From: a virus
Length of the DNA: 50,794 bases
IMG/VR virus record: IMGVR_UViG_3300032236_001430
Coordinates: 1 to 50,794 of that record
Reading direction: 5' to 3' (one strand)
Within the stretch, counting starts at the first letter, position 1; every line of letters begins with the position of its first letter. The position numbers were made by a program, and so were the translations under genes. Positions 25,265-35,596 of the stretch are shown here, in pieces. A model generated the notes under the pieces. That model did not search any database. It was not told the origin of the DNA and saw only the letters and a list, made by a program, of their open reading frames with translations.

Positions 25265-28054
25265 ATGGCAAAAACATTTTTAACAAATATTAATCTTAAG
25301 GGTAATGCTTTACTTAATGCAGCATTACACCCAGCATCTTCAGCACCTACGATCAGCACCGCTGGTCAGGTGTACTTTGACACTACAGCACGTAGCAATA
25401 GAGGTGCATTATACGTTTCGGTAGTAACTAACTACCCAACAGTACCAGCAACATACGGCTGGAAAGAAATCAATACTACTGATCTCAGTGTAAATACAGT
25501 TAATGGATTCACTGGTGCAGTAACAATTGCAGGAACTTCAAATCAAGTTGCAGTAACAAGCAGTGCAGGAACAGTAACCCTTTCTCTTCCTTCTGCAGTT
25601 ATTTTGCCAGGATCTCTTGAAGTAACAGGAACAACCACTTTAGATGGAACACTCGCTGTAACTGGTGGAAAAACAACATTAACTGCATCATCAACAACAG
25701 GAGCATCATTAAATATTCCTGCAGGAGTAGCACCAACAACACCAGCAACTGGTGATATTTGGTTAACTGCTTCTGGGCTTACAGCAAGATATGGTGGAAC
25801 ACCAGCAACTCACGTTCTTGTTGACCTTGATAGTTCACAAACATTAACAAATAAAACTTTAACGTCACCAACAATTGCAACTATTCTTAATAGTGGAACA
25901 TTAACTCTTCCAACATCTACAGATACTCTTGTAGGACGTGCCACTACAGATACATTTACCAATAAAACTTTTGATACAGCAGCAACTGGTAATGTATTTA
26001 AGATTAATGGCGTACAGATTTCTACCAATACTGGAAGTGGAGCAAATGTACTTGCTAATAGTCCATCTCTTGTAACACCAACAATCGGTTCTGGTGGATT
26101 TACAATTTCAGGATCTACTTCAGGAGCAATTACTCTTGTTCCACAAAGTGGCGTAGTAAGTGGAACAATTACAATTCCATCTGTTGCTACAACTGACACA
26201 TTTGCATTACTTAATGCATCACAAACATTTACAAATAAAACAATTGATTTTACACCAGCAACTGGAAATACAGCAGCAAATATTCCAAATAGTGCGCTAA
26301 CAAATTCAAAGATTACCGTTGCATCTGGAACTGGAATTTCAGTTAATGGCTCAACATCTAATCAAACAGTAAATCTTGGAGACACAGTAACAATTGCCAA
26401 CACTGGTGTTACAAGTGTAAGTCTTTCTCTTCCAAGTATTTTTAGTGTAACAACTTCAAATGTTACAACAACTGGAACACTTACTGCAGCACTTGCAAAT
26501 CAATCTGTTAATACAGTATTTGCTGGTCCTTCAACTGGAGGTTCTGGAGTACCAGGATTTAGATCACTTGTTGATGCTGATATTCCTAATACGGTTGCAC
26601 GTCTTGCTTCACCAACATTTACTGGAACAGTAACAATCCCAACACTTTCCTTAACAAATGCATTAAGTGTTGCAAATGGCGGTACTGGAGCAACTACTGC
26701 ATCAGGAGCACGTACCAATTTAGGTGCAGCAGAATCTGGTGCTAACTCAAGCATTACAAGTCTTTCAGGATTAACAACAGCACTTTCAATTGGTCAAGGT
26801 GGTACAGGAACATCAACTGCACCTACATCTGGAAAGTTATTAATTGGTAACTCAGGTGGAACATATACAGTTGCTACACTTTCACAAGGTACAACTCAAG
26901 GCGTAACTATTACAAATGGTTCTGGATCAATTACTCTTGATACAGCACAAGATATTCGTACAACTGCAACACCAACATTTGCACAAATTTATGTTGCTGC
27001 AGATCCAACACAAGCATTACAAGTTGCTACAAAGCAATATGTTGATAACTCTGCTGCAGGAATTAATGCTCACGATGCTGTAGAGGCTGCTTCAACCTCA
27101 GACCTTGGCGCAGTATATGCTGCGGGAACAACTGGAGGAGATACAGGTAATGGAGTTGGTGCAACACTTACCGCTTCAGCAAATGGTGTCTTTGTACTTG
27201 ATAACGTAACTGTTGATCAATACGATAGAGTACTTATTAAAAATCAAACTGATGCCAAGCAAAATGGTATTTATGTTGTAACAAATGCTGGTTCTTCTTC
27301 TAGCAAGTGGGTTTTAACACGTGCTACTGATTATGACAACCATGTTGCGGGTCAAGTAAATGCTGGTGACTTAGTATTTGTATATTGCTCAACAGCATCA
27401 GATTATACAACTGCTCCAACTCAACAAGCAACTTCATGGGTAATGAATACTCAAGGAACAGGAACAAAACAAAGTATCATTATTGGAACCGATCCAATTA
27501 ACTTTACCCAGTTCTCTGGTTCTGGAACAATTACTGCTGGCAATGGTATTACCGTTGTTGGTTCAACAATTTCTCTTAATGTTGGAACATCTTCTGATAC
27601 TTCAACTTCAGCAGCAACAAACGCTTCAGGACTTTCTGTTAATAATGGAACTGTTCAATTAAGATTAAAGTCAACAGGTGCTTTATCTACTGATTCAAGT
27701 GGATTAAAGGTAAACACAGGTCCAGGCTTAACGATTTCAAGCAACAACCTTACATTTGCATCTGATACTGTTACTCAAACAGCAACAGGTGTTTCTGGTG
27801 GAACAAGAACTTACGGAGTTCAAAAGTTAACAGCAACAATTACTGGAAATGGGTCTTTAACTAGTTTTGCAATATTGCATAATTTAGCAACAAGAGATGT
27901 TACTGTTAAAATTTATCAATCATCAGCAGCACCAGATACACAATGGGCAGAAGTTGAAGCAGATATTACTCATACAGATACTAATACAGTAACTATTGGG
28001 TTTGCTTCAGCACCAGCAAATGGAATAACATACAACATTGTAATTACTGGATAA
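25265..28054 (+). CDS. Large tail fibre, 929 aa
   Basis: AAAAGGGGAG stands upstream of the ATG. The N-terminus carries 'GQVYFDTTARSN', then repeated 'TLTNKTLTSPTI', 'FTNKTFDT' and 'FTNKTI' units and 'LSVANGGTGATTASGARTNLGA', hallmarks of trimeric beta-helical fibres. Residues 600-760 contain a domain with 'QYDRVLIKNQT' and 'GIYVV', frequent in phage tail proteins. The C-terminal 'FAILHNLATRDVTVKIYQ' resembles the end of the 24659 product. Main host-contact fibre likely. Confidence 0.8.
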   Translation: MAKTFLTNINLKGNALLNAALHPASSAPTISTAGQVYFDTTARSNRGALYVSVVTNYPTVPATYGWKEINTTDLSVNTVNGFTGAVTIAGTSNQVAVTSSAGTVTLSLPSAVILPGSLEVTGTTTLDGTLAVTGGKTTLTASSTTGASLNIPAGVAPTTPATGDIWLTASGLTARYGGTPATHVLVDLDSSQTLTNKTLTSPTIATILNSGTLTLPTSTDTLVGRATTDTFTNKTFDTAATGNVFKINGVQISTNTGSGANVLANSPSLVTPTIGSGGFTISGSTSGAITLVPQSGVVSGTITIPSVATTDTFALLNASQTFTNKTIDFTPATGNTAANIPNSALTNSKITVASGTGISVNGSTSNQTVNLGDTVTIANTGVTSVSLSLPSIFSVTTSNVTTTGTLTAALANQSVNTVFAGPSTGGSGVPGFRSLVDADIPNTVARLASPTFTGTVTIPTLSLTNALSVANGGTGATTASGARTNLGAAESGANSSITSLSGLTTALSIGQGGTGTSTAPTSGKLLIGNSGGTYTVATLSQGTTQGVTITNGSGSITLDTAQDIRTTATPTFAQIYVAADPTQALQVATKQYVDNSAAGINAHDAVEAASTSDLGAVYAAGTTGGDTGNGVGATLTASANGVFVLDNVTVDQYDRVLIKNQTDAKQNGIYVVTNAGSSSSKWVLTRATDYDNHVAGQVNAGDLVFVYCSTASDYTTAPTQQATSWVMNTQGTGTKQSIIIGTDPINFTQFSGSGTITAGNGITVVGSTISLNVGTSSDTSTSAATNASGLSVNNGTVQLRLKSTGALSTDSSGLKVNTGPGLTISSNNLTFASDTVTQTATGVSGGTRTYGVQKLTATITGNGSLTSFAILHNLATRDVTVKIYQSSAAPDTQWAEVEADITHTDTNTVTIGFASAPANGITYNIVITG

Positions 28055-28066
28055 TAGGAGGGTTAA

Positions 28067-28864
28067 TTGGCTAAGTCATACTTAACAGCCTTACAAGTAG
28101 CCCGCCTTGCCACTGATCCTTCAGTTGGTGCAGCAGGTCAAGTATATTTTAATACTACGACTAATAAATTTCGTGGCTATACAACTCTTTGGCAAGACTT
28201 AGGTTCTGGCTCAGGTGGGAGCGGAGGAAACTCTGGACCAATCTTTGTTAACTATGCTGGAGCACAATTAGCAAACAATCAATATTTTGCTGTAGATTCT
28301 AAAAACAATGCACCATTAAATCCCTTAACTGGAGATTTTTGGATTGTTACAGATGATTCTGATAATGTTCCATATTTTGTTGCAACACAAACAACAGCAC
28401 CAGATCCTACACAATATGAATTTTGGGCAGACCCATCAGATTATGGTGGGGATTTAATATATACATCTACATCTACCCCAACAGGTCAATATACAGGTCA
28501 ACTTTGGATTAAGCCAGACGATCTAGGAATTGGTGAAGTAATTGTTCAAGCAACAGCACCAGACCCAACACAATATTATTTATGGGCAGATTCTACAGAT
28601 ACACAGAACTTGGCCCAATATGCACAAATTTACAATACTGTCAATGATTTTCCATCTGCTACAACAAACAATGGATTAATTGTTTCTGAAGCCCAGTTTG
28701 GAAGAGCATACTATGCTTATAACGGAAATTGGATTGGTCTTGCAACTGCATCTGATGCAAACAATCTTTTAAGTATTTCACAAAACCAATTAACATATGC
28801 TCAGTATATTGAGCAACAAGATTTAAATACACAAGCATTATATTGGATAGATTCAGGCTTATAA
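28067..28864 (+). CDS. Tail fibre-like protein, 265 aa
   Basis: TTG start at 28067 follows AGGAGGG. The N-terminus 'MAKSYLTALQVARLATDP..GAAGQVYFNTTTNKFRGY' parallels that of the 25265 fibre. Two near repeats 'QATAPDPTQYYLWAD' / 'QTTAPDPTQYEFWAD' (about 108-122 and 163-177) follow. Structural role at the tail tip is inferred from context. Confidence 0.65.
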   Translation: MAKSYLTALQVARLATDPSVGAAGQVYFNTTTNKFRGYTTLWQDLGSGSGGSGGNSGPIFVNYAGAQLANNQYFAVDSKNNAPLNPLTGDFWIVTDDSDNVPYFVATQTTAPDPTQYEFWADPSDYGGDLIYTSTSTPTGQYTGQLWIKPDDLGIGEVIVQATAPDPTQYYLWADSTDTQNLAQYAQIYNTVNDFPSATTNNGLIVSEAQFGRAYYAYNGNWIGLATASDANNLLSISQNQLTYAQYIEQQDLNTQALYWIDSGL

Positions 28865-28889
28865 AAGTAGGTTTTTAATCTTCAAATGG

Positions 28890-28895
28890 TATAAT
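28890..28895 (+). promoter_or_regulatory. Extended -10 before the collagen-like gene
   Basis: TGG-TATAAT 24 nt before ATG 28919; AAGGGAG is the ribosome site. Confidence 0.4.
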
Positions 28896-28918
28896 TCTTT
28901 AAGGGAGTTGATGTATAT

Positions 28919-29539
28919 ATGTCGCTAAAAAGATGGGATGGCACACAGTGGGTCATCGTTGCAGGTTCCCGACCAGGAGCACAAGGTCCACAAGGTGCAA
29001 CAGGTCCAGCAGGTGCTTCAGCAACAATTTCTATCGGAACAGTTACTGCTCTTGCAGCAGGACAAAATCCATCAGTAACTAATTCAGGAACTGCTTCAGC
29101 AGCAGTATTAAACTTTTCAATTCCAGCAGGAGCAGCAGGTGCTGCAGGTCAGACAGGCGCACAAGGTGTGGCGGGTCAAAGAGGATCTTACAACTATACA
29201 GGAATTGCAAACCCAACATCAAATAATCCAGCATCTAAAAATGGGTTAGATAACTATTTAAATACAACAACTGGAGATTGGTTTCAATATGATTCAAATT
29301 CTTCTTCTTGGGTATTACAAGGTAACATTAAGGGACCACAAGGTACAACTGGTGCAACTGGAGCAACAGGACCAACAGGTCCTTCTGGAAACGCACTAGC
29401 AAATCAAATTTTAGCACAAACAACAGCGTATCAAATTGATGCATTGTTTAATTTAGGAATTTTTTACCCAAAGTATCAAACTACTTTGACACAATCGCAG
29501 TTAACAAGTAAATTTGCAGCAAGCAGTTACTTATTTTAG
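28919..29539 (+). CDS. Collagen-like tail protein, 206 aa
   Basis: Gly-X-Y tracts at residues 20-36 (GAQGPQGATGPAGAS), 71-92 (GAAGAAGQTGAQG..) and 138-160 (KGPQGTTGATGATGPTGPSG). Between them lie a 'NPSVTNSGTASAAVLNFSIP' linker domain and a 'YLNTTTGDWFQYDSNSSSWV' module. Such triple helices form the shafts of phage fibres. Pro in the X and Y positions makes it a conceivable substrate of the P4H-like enzyme at 4309. Its own promoter precedes it. Confidence 0.85.
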   Translation: MSLKRWDGTQWVIVAGSRPGAQGPQGATGPAGASATISIGTVTALAAGQNPSVTNSGTASAAVLNFSIPAGAAGAAGQTGAQGVAGQRGSYNYTGIANPTSNNPASKNGLDNYLNTTTGDWFQYDSNSSSWVLQGNIKGPQGTTGATGATGPTGPSGNALANQILAQTTAYQIDALFNLGIFYPKYQTTLTQSQLTSKFAASSYLF

Positions 29540-29550
29540 GAGAATAAAAC

Positions 29551-32500
29551 ATGGCAAGAAGACAGATTGAAAATGCATACTATGTGTTTACACCAAGCAC
29601 AAATACAATTGTAATTCCAAGGGCTGTTAGACAAGACAGACTTATGTTGATTACCAATACCACTACTGGTAACGTAATCTATAATTTTGCAGATTCTACA
29701 TTAAATGCTTATTCATGGAGCATTACTGGTGCTTCATCAAACACTCCAACTACAACTATTGTTTTAAAGTATAACTGCTCTTCTATGGCATCAACAGATC
29801 AACTTGCCATTATTGTTGATGAACCAGCAGAAACCACTTCATTTACAGAACCATTAATGGATGCTGTTAATAAACTTCGTGTTTCTCCACCACAATCACT
29901 TATGGATACCGACTTTGAATATGGTGTTCAAGGTTCTAAGTGGGAGGCATTAGTTCTTTCATCTAATTACCCATCCTTTTTCTCTAGAGCAACTGGAGGA
30001 AACTCTTTTGATATTTCTTCTATCGTAGGCGACGGTGCATCACCAAGATCTACAATTACAGTTACAGTTTCAACTCCACAATATGCACTTTCAGTAGGAG
30101 ATGTTGTTTCAGTGCAAGAATCTCTTAATCAACTTGCAGAAGGAACATTCCCAGTTTCATCTGTATCTGCAGATGGATATTCATTTACATATGTAGCATC
30201 TGGTATTGTAAGTGGATCAATTAAAGATGGTACTCTAACAACTGTTGCTGGTGGAGGTATTTATGATAATGCTCACATTCCAGGAGGAACAACATCAGCA
30301 GGATTAAATGCTTGGACAGCATTTTCAGATCAAGCAAACCCATCAGTTATTACAGTTACAACACCAACTGCACACGGATTACTTCCAGGTCAACCAATTT
30401 TAATTGGTAACCAAAACGCAGCATGTACAATTTCTGGAAACTGGAGAATTACAAATATTTCTGCTCCAAACCAATTTAAGTTTATAGCAGCATCAACAAT
30501 TTCAAATCCTATTACAACATCAGGAGTTGGACTTTATACCAAGCCTAATGGATATATTGAACACCGTCCATTTGACGGCGGAGTTATTCTTTCAACACAA
30601 GATAACGTTTGTGGAACTCGTGTTATTCGTCAAACACGTCGTTACTTCCGCTATCAATCAGGTAAGTCAATTCAGTTCTCGACTGGAGCAAAGTTTACTC
30701 CTACATTTGATATTGATTCTATTACAGCAGCGGGAGTTCTTCAAGGAAATCAAGTTGTAACAGTTACAACTATTCAAGACCATGGATTACAACCAGGCGC
30801 AAAGGTATTAATTGAAGGCGTTACAACAACTGGATCATACAATCCTTGGAATGGAACATTTACCGTTACTCAAGTAACTGGAATTAACTCTTTCCAATAT
30901 GTAATGAATTTAACTCAAAATCTTGGATCACAAGATCAATATCCAGGCGGTATTGATGTAAAGGCTACAGTAGTATTTTGGACTGGAGCAGCAACACGTT
31001 GCGGTATGTTTACAGACCAAAGCGGATTCTTCTTTGAATATGATGGACAATATATGTATGCAGTTCGTCGTTTCTCAAAGAAAGAACTATTTGGAAAGGT
31101 TGCTGTAACTCAGTATTCAAATACAGTCACAGGTTCTGGAACAAGATTCCGTAAGCAATTAGTTGTTGGACAACAAGTTGTTATTAAAGGTGCAAACTAT
31201 ACTGTTATTGAAATTAACAGCGATACAGTTATGAAGATTTCTCCAGCATACAAGGGAACATCTAACTCAACATCAAGATATGTATTAACTCAAGAAATTC
31301 GTGTCCCACAAACACAGTGGAACGTTGATAAGATGGACGGAACTGGACCATCTGGATACACACTAGATCCTACAAAGATGCAGATGGCATATATTGACTA
31401 TACTTGGTATGGTGCAGGATTTATTCGTTTTGGATTCCGTGCAACAGAAGGAAATATCCTTTATGCACACAAGATGGCTAACAACAATATTAATACAGAA
31501 GCATACATGCGTTCTGGTAACCTTCCAGCCCGCTATGAGGCAATTAACTCACCATTCTTTAACTCAGTGTTAAAGTCAGGCGGTTCAGGAATTGTTGGTT
31601 CTACATTAAACCCATCAGAAATCTTAATGTATGTTTCTACAACACAATATTGGCCTGCACAAGGCTATCTAAGAATTGCAGATGATCAAAATGTTGAACT
31701 TTGCTCGTATACAATTACAGATTACACATATAATTCAACAGCACAGGGATATCCAGTAAATATTAATCGTCGTCAACCAATGACAACATATATTTCTGGT
31801 GTCGCAACATCAATGACTGGAACATCATCATCTGTTTCGTTTATTCCAGATGCTACCATTCAAAATGGTACAGGTACTGCTCAAGTTTCTGTACAAACAA
31901 TTACACAGCAATGTGCTCCAGTTATTTCACACTGGGGTTCATCAGTAATTATGGATGGAAGATTTGATGATGATAAGAACTTTATCTTTACCGCTGGTAT
32001 GCAGAGATTCTTGCAGGTTGCGGGTTCAGGATCTGTAACGGCATCAGTTGCTTCTAAATCAGCAACAGGCGGAGTTGCAACATTAACAACCAATGGTAAC
32101 CACACAGTTCAGGCTGGTTATAATATGACAGTATCTGGTGTTAATACGGTTGCATCAATTGTTTCTAAGGCTATTACATCAACTGTTGCTACTTTAACAA
32201 CATCTGGTGCTCACAACTTGTATCCAGGACAAACAGTAACTATTGCAGGTGTTGATACAACATTTAATGGAACATATACTATTGTTGCAACACCTACAGG
32301 TACAACATTTACTTATAATAAAGCAGCACTTAACGTTGTAACTACAGCATGTAGTGGAACTGTAACTGAATCTACTACATTTAATGGTACATTTAACGTT
32401 ACATCTGTTACTGCAAATACAATTACATATTCAATTTCAAATACTACAACAATTACATCATCAATTGTTACTCCAAATGGAACTGTTATTCAGTCATTTG

Positions 32501-33054
32501 GTACAACAGCAGTACCACGTCCTCTAATTTCAATTAGAATTGCACCTTCAGCAGATAACGGTATTGGACGTAATTATGGTATTCGTGAAATTATTAATAC
32601 CATGCAGTTGCAATTATCATCTATTGGTATCTTGGCATCTGGTACATTCTTGATTCAAGGATTCTTCAATCCCGCTTCATTCCCAACAGGCGTAAATATT
32701 CCTTCAGATTGGGAACTGCAGCGTGTTGGCGGTGGATCTCTTGCACAAGTTATTTATCACGATGGTACAGGAACTTCTGGTGTAACTGTAACCAACCCAG
32801 TAACAACATTTACTGGTGGAGATCAGGCATTTGCATTCTATACCGATAACGGTGGTGGAACTAACTTATCAGCAACCAACTTTGATCTTTCTAAGGTTAG
32901 AGATTTGGGCGGATCAATTCTTTCTGGAAATGGTAATGCTACTGCTCCAGGATTCCCTAATGGTCCAGATATCCTTACAATTGTTGCAACAAACCTTGGT
33001 TTGACAACAGCAAACATTTCAGCCCGTCTTTCATGGACAGAAGCACAAGCATAA
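29551..33054 (+). CDS. Large tail structural protein, 1167 aa
   Basis: GGAGAATAAAAC precedes the ATG. Residues around 274, 410 and 888 carry repeated Ig-like units with the pattern 'HGLxPGQxVxIxG' and 'NGTFxVxxV..FxY'. The middle (500-680) has 'FEYDGQYMYAVRRFSK' and 'YIDYTWYGAGFIRFGFRA', features I recall from large phage tail/baseplate proteins. No protease or hydrolase motif was noticed. Its size and place suggest a central tip or baseplate component. Confidence 0.7.
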   Translation: MARRQIENAYYVFTPSTNTIVIPRAVRQDRLMLITNTTTGNVIYNFADSTLNAYSWSITGASSNTPTTTIVLKYNCSSMASTDQLAIIVDEPAETTSFTEPLMDAVNKLRVSPPQSLMDTDFEYGVQGSKWEALVLSSNYPSFFSRATGGNSFDISSIVGDGASPRSTITVTVSTPQYALSVGDVVSVQESLNQLAEGTFPVSSVSADGYSFTYVASGIVSGSIKDGTLTTVAGGGIYDNAHIPGGTTSAGLNAWTAFSDQANPSVITVTTPTAHGLLPGQPILIGNQNAACTISGNWRITNISAPNQFKFIAASTISNPITTSGVGLYTKPNGYIEHRPFDGGVILSTQDNVCGTRVIRQTRRYFRYQSGKSIQFSTGAKFTPTFDIDSITAAGVLQGNQVVTVTTIQDHGLQPGAKVLIEGVTTTGSYNPWNGTFTVTQVTGINSFQYVMNLTQNLGSQDQYPGGIDVKATVVFWTGAATRCGMFTDQSGFFFEYDGQYMYAVRRFSKKELFGKVAVTQYSNTVTGSGTRFRKQLVVGQQVVIKGANYTVIEINSDTVMKISPAYKGTSNSTSRYVLTQEIRVPQTQWNVDKMDGTGPSGYTLDPTKMQMAYIDYTWYGAGFIRFGFRATEGNILYAHKMANNNINTEAYMRSGNLPARYEAINSPFFNSVLKSGGSGIVGSTLNPSEILMYVSTTQYWPAQGYLRIADDQNVELCSYTITDYTYNSTAQGYPVNINRRQPMTTYISGVATSMTGTSSSVSFIPDATIQNGTGTAQVSVQTITQQCAPVISHWGSSVIMDGRFDDDKNFIFTAGMQRFLQVAGSGSVTASVASKSATGGVATLTTNGNHTVQAGYNMTVSGVNTVASIVSKAITSTVATLTTSGAHNLYPGQTVTIAGVDTTFNGTYTIVATPTGTTFTYNKAALNVVTTACSGTVTESTTFNGTFNVTSVTANTITYSISNTTTITSSIVTPNGTVIQSFGTTAVPRPLISIRIAPSADNGIGRNYGIREIINTMQLQLSSIGILASGTFLIQGFFNPASFPTGVNIPSDWELQRVGGGSLAQVIYHDGTGTSGVTVTNPVTTFTGGDQAFAFYTDNGGGTNLSATNFDLSKVRDLGGSILSGNGNATAPGFPNGPDILTIVATNLGLTTANISARLSWTEAQA

Positions 33055-33065
33055 TAGGAGAATAA

Positions 33066-33737
33066 ATGGCAGACTATACAGCACTTGGAAGTCAAACCGC
33101 AACTATACAAAGCAAAATTGATGCTTTAGCGGGCAGTACTTTAACAGCAACAGATTTACTATACCTTTCTGAGGCGTTAGTATTATTAGGAACTTCTTTA
33201 GGTGTTAACGATGTAGTTGGTGCTACAAATGCAGCAGTTGCCTCATTAAATGTTGCAAAGGGTTCTATTATTTCTGTTGTTAATGGTACGGCAAATGGAT
33301 CTGCAGTAACAAGCCTAACATCTCAATATTCTGTTAATAATACTCTTCTTAACAATTTAATTCCACGTGTTACTTCTTTAGAAGCGTCATCATCTTCTCA
33401 AAATTCTGCAATTGCTACAGCATCTGCTCAAGCAGCAGCAGCATCATATAATGCATGGAAGATTGTTAATACAACTGGATCAACATTAGCAGTTGCAAAA
33501 GATAGAATATTTGTTGTACCAGTAACTGGATTAATTATTACTCTTCCAGCAGGACCAAATTTGGGAGATGAAATTCTTATTGTAGATGCTGCAGGAACTG
33601 CAGGAACAACAAACTTTACTGTCGCTAGAAATGGTTCTTTAATTATGGGAACATCAACAGATTTAATTTTTAACGTAAGTAACAAATCAGTACGTTTGGT
33701 TTATTCTAACGCTACTTATGGATGGAGAATGGTATAA
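33066..33737 (+). CDS. Fibre protein with helical N-terminal adaptor, 223 aa
   Basis: Residues 1-70 ('MADYTALGSQTATIQSKI..LGVNDVVGATNAAV') are paralogous to the 35261 product, suggesting a common attachment domain. The C-terminal half 'DRIFVVPVTGLIITLPAG..GDEILIVDAAGTAG' is the beta module seen at fibre tips. GGAGAATAA upstream. Confidence 0.65.
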   Translation: MADYTALGSQTATIQSKIDALAGSTLTATDLLYLSEALVLLGTSLGVNDVVGATNAAVASLNVAKGSIISVVNGTANGSAVTSLTSQYSVNNTLLNNLIPRVTSLEASSSSQNSAIATASAQAAAASYNAWKIVNTTGSTLAVAKDRIFVVPVTGLIITLPAGPNLGDEILIVDAAGTAGTTNFTVARNGSLIMGTSTDLIFNVSNKSVRLVYSNATYGWRMV

Positions 33738-34835
33738 ATGCCTAATTTAAGTGATTACACAGGACTTCCAGCAAACTCTGGATTAACAACACCAAATTTA
33801 ACTGGTGCAAAAGCAGATGTGATTTATGACACAAATGCTACCAACTATAGTGGTTTTAAATTTAACACCACATCTGGAAGAAACAATCTTGTATTTCAGG
33901 ATACAGTAAATAACTCAACTTGGGAATTTGAAGAAGATGGTGGAGTTTGGACACCAATCAATAGAACAAAAGTAACTTATTATGCAACAGGTGCTGATCA
34001 AACATTTAACGTACCCGCAACCAACTCTTGGGTGTTTGTAAAAGTTTGGGGTGCAGGTGGAGGACCAGGACGTCCAAATGGCTGGTCTTATGGTGCAATG
34101 GGCGGTGGCGGTGGTCACTCAAGAGGATTGGTTCCAGTTACACCAAGTGGTGCTTTAACTGTTAAATGCGGAATTGGTGGGGCAACTGCAATTTATCAAA
34201 CAAATTATGGTGGCGGTGTTGGGGCAGTAAATACCTCAGATACTGGATATTGCGGTCAAGGCGGAGGTTATAGTGGAGTTTTTATTGGCTCTACACCTTA
34301 TTTAATTGCAGGCGGAGGCGGAGGCGGAGGATCAACAAGAGCATGGTCTGACGGAAATATTGGCGGTGCTGGCGGAGGATTAGTTGGTCAAAAAGGTGGT
34401 TCACCATATGACGCAAAGCAACAATATGGTGGTGGTGGAGGAACGCAGTCCGCTGGTGGATATAATGCAACTTCTGGATCTGCACCATATATCGGTACTC
34501 AGTATTTAGGTGGAACTGCGGGCACAAACTCATACGGCGGTGGCGGTGGCGGTGGTTGGTATGGTGGAGGTGGCGGAACCTATTCTGAATCTAACTCTAT
34601 GTGCGGTGGCGGTGGAGGATCTGGATACGTAAACTCTGCAGTAAAATTTGGTGGCACATATAGTGGTTCTTCAAGATTTCCTGGTTATGTAGAAGATAAT
34701 GATTTACCAAAAACAACATATAATTCAAGAAGTACTTGGATTGATAATTATGCTCATGGCGGATTAAATATTCAAAACAACGTAGGTACTGGAACACAAA
34801 TGGGTGGAGACGGAGTTGTAGTAATTTACTACTAA
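33738..34835 (+). CDS. Glycine-rich tail adhesin, 365 aa
   Basis: Residues 1-90 are a fibre-type head. From about 90 onward the protein has dense Gly clusters (GGGGGHSRG, GGGGGGGSTRAW, YGGGGGGGWYGGGGG) with 'WVFVKVWGAGGGPG' at the start, the pattern of ALK/LTK-type glycine-rich domains and of polyglycine-II phage adhesins. It ends 'GVVVIYY'. Probably a receptor-binding tip. It is followed by a chaperone-like gene. Confidence 0.75.
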   Translation: MPNLSDYTGLPANSGLTTPNLTGAKADVIYDTNATNYSGFKFNTTSGRNNLVFQDTVNNSTWEFEEDGGVWTPINRTKVTYYATGADQTFNVPATNSWVFVKVWGAGGGPGRPNGWSYGAMGGGGGHSRGLVPVTPSGALTVKCGIGGATAIYQTNYGGGVGAVNTSDTGYCGQGGGYSGVFIGSTPYLIAGGGGGGGSTRAWSDGNIGGAGGGLVGQKGGSPYDAKQQYGGGGGTQSAGGYNATSGSAPYIGTQYLGGTAGTNSYGGGGGGGWYGGGGGTYSESNSMCGGGGGSGYVNSAVKFGGTYSGSSRFPGYVEDNDLPKTTYNSRSTWIDNYAHGGLNIQNNVGTGTQMGGDGVVVIYY

Positions 34836-34844
34836 GGAGATATT

Positions 34845-35222
34845 ATGTTTTATGTTTATTTTAATAGCAAAGGTGTTCAAGAAGCAGTAATTGAACAAGA
34901 TATTGCACCAGCAGAAGGTTGGGTAGCAGTTGATGGTCATAATGGATCAGACCGCTATAAACTAGTTAATGGTCAACCAGTTGTAATGACACAACAAGAA
35001 GTTGATGATTATCATCATGAATTAACAATGTTCATGGTTGGTGAAAGATTAAGAAAAGAAAGATCAGATGCATTAACAGAATCAGATTGGACACAAATGC
35101 CAGATTCTCCCTTAACAGATGCACAAAAAAAGGCTTGGCAAGATTATCGTCAAAAATTGCGTGATCTTCCAGAAACATTGGGGTCAGACTATCAGTTTGA
35201 ACTTCCAGAAAAACCGCAATAA
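34845..35222 (+). CDS. Fibre-assembly chaperone-like protein, 125 aa
   Basis: The C-terminal part 'RKERSDALTESDWTQMPDSP' followed by 'LTDAQKKAWQDYRQKLRDLP' (about 70-108) is the signature of the phage tail assembly chaperone family PF16778, often encoded after fibres. The N-terminus is a small beta domain with 'DRYKLVNGQPV'. Likely helps fold the glycine-rich adhesin just upstream. Confidence 0.78.
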   Translation: MFYVYFNSKGVQEAVIEQDIAPAEGWVAVDGHNGSDRYKLVNGQPVVMTQQEVDDYHHELTMFMVGERLRKERSDALTESDWTQMPDSPLTDAQKKAWQDYRQKLRDLPETLGSDYQFELPEKPQ

Positions 35223-35235
35223 TAAACATTGTGGT

Positions 35236-35241
35236 ATACTA
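35236..35241 (+). promoter_or_regulatory. Extended -10 before 35261
   Basis: TGG-TATACT, 19 nt before ATG 35261; GAGAGGTGG is the ribosome site. Confidence 0.4.
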
Positions 35242-35260
35242 GACGAGAGGTGGTCAAGAA

Positions 35261-35593
35261 ATGGCAGATTATTCAACACTGGGTACAGAAGTAACCCTAG
35301 TAAAAAGCAAAATTGATGCTTTGCAAAGCACTACACTTGGAGCACAAGATGTAGTATTCCTTGCAAAGGCGTTGGAGGCTCTAGGTAATCTCTTGGGTAT
35401 CAATGATATTCTTGGTGCCACCAATACAGCAATTACAAATGTAACAAATGCAGCATCTGGACAAGTTAACTTAATTAACACTACTGGTGCTACTCAGATC
35501 GCTGCCGTAAATACGGCGGGAACAGCAACAATCGCTGCAGCACAACTTGCTGTAAGTAACTACACATTATACGTGAATATGGGAGTGATTTAA
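35261..35593 (+). CDS. Fibre adaptor protein, 110 aa
   Basis: Residues 1-65 ('MADYSTLGTEVTLVKSKI..LGINDILGATNTAI') are paralogous to the N-terminus of 33066-33737, without its distal module. Helical with Thr/Ala-rich end. It may be an adaptor or decoy for the same attachment site. Confidence 0.6.
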   Translation: MADYSTLGTEVTLVKSKIDALQSTTLGAQDVVFLAKALEALGNLLGINDILGATNTAITNVTNAASGQVNLINTTGATQIAAVNTAGTATIAAAQLAVSNYTLYVNMGVI

Positions 35594-35596
35594 TAA

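Noticed and set aside
25810-26754. Long minus-strand frames opposite the tail fibre
   Set aside because: They are Val/Pro/Thr-rich antisense images of the repetitive fibre gene without ribosome sites.
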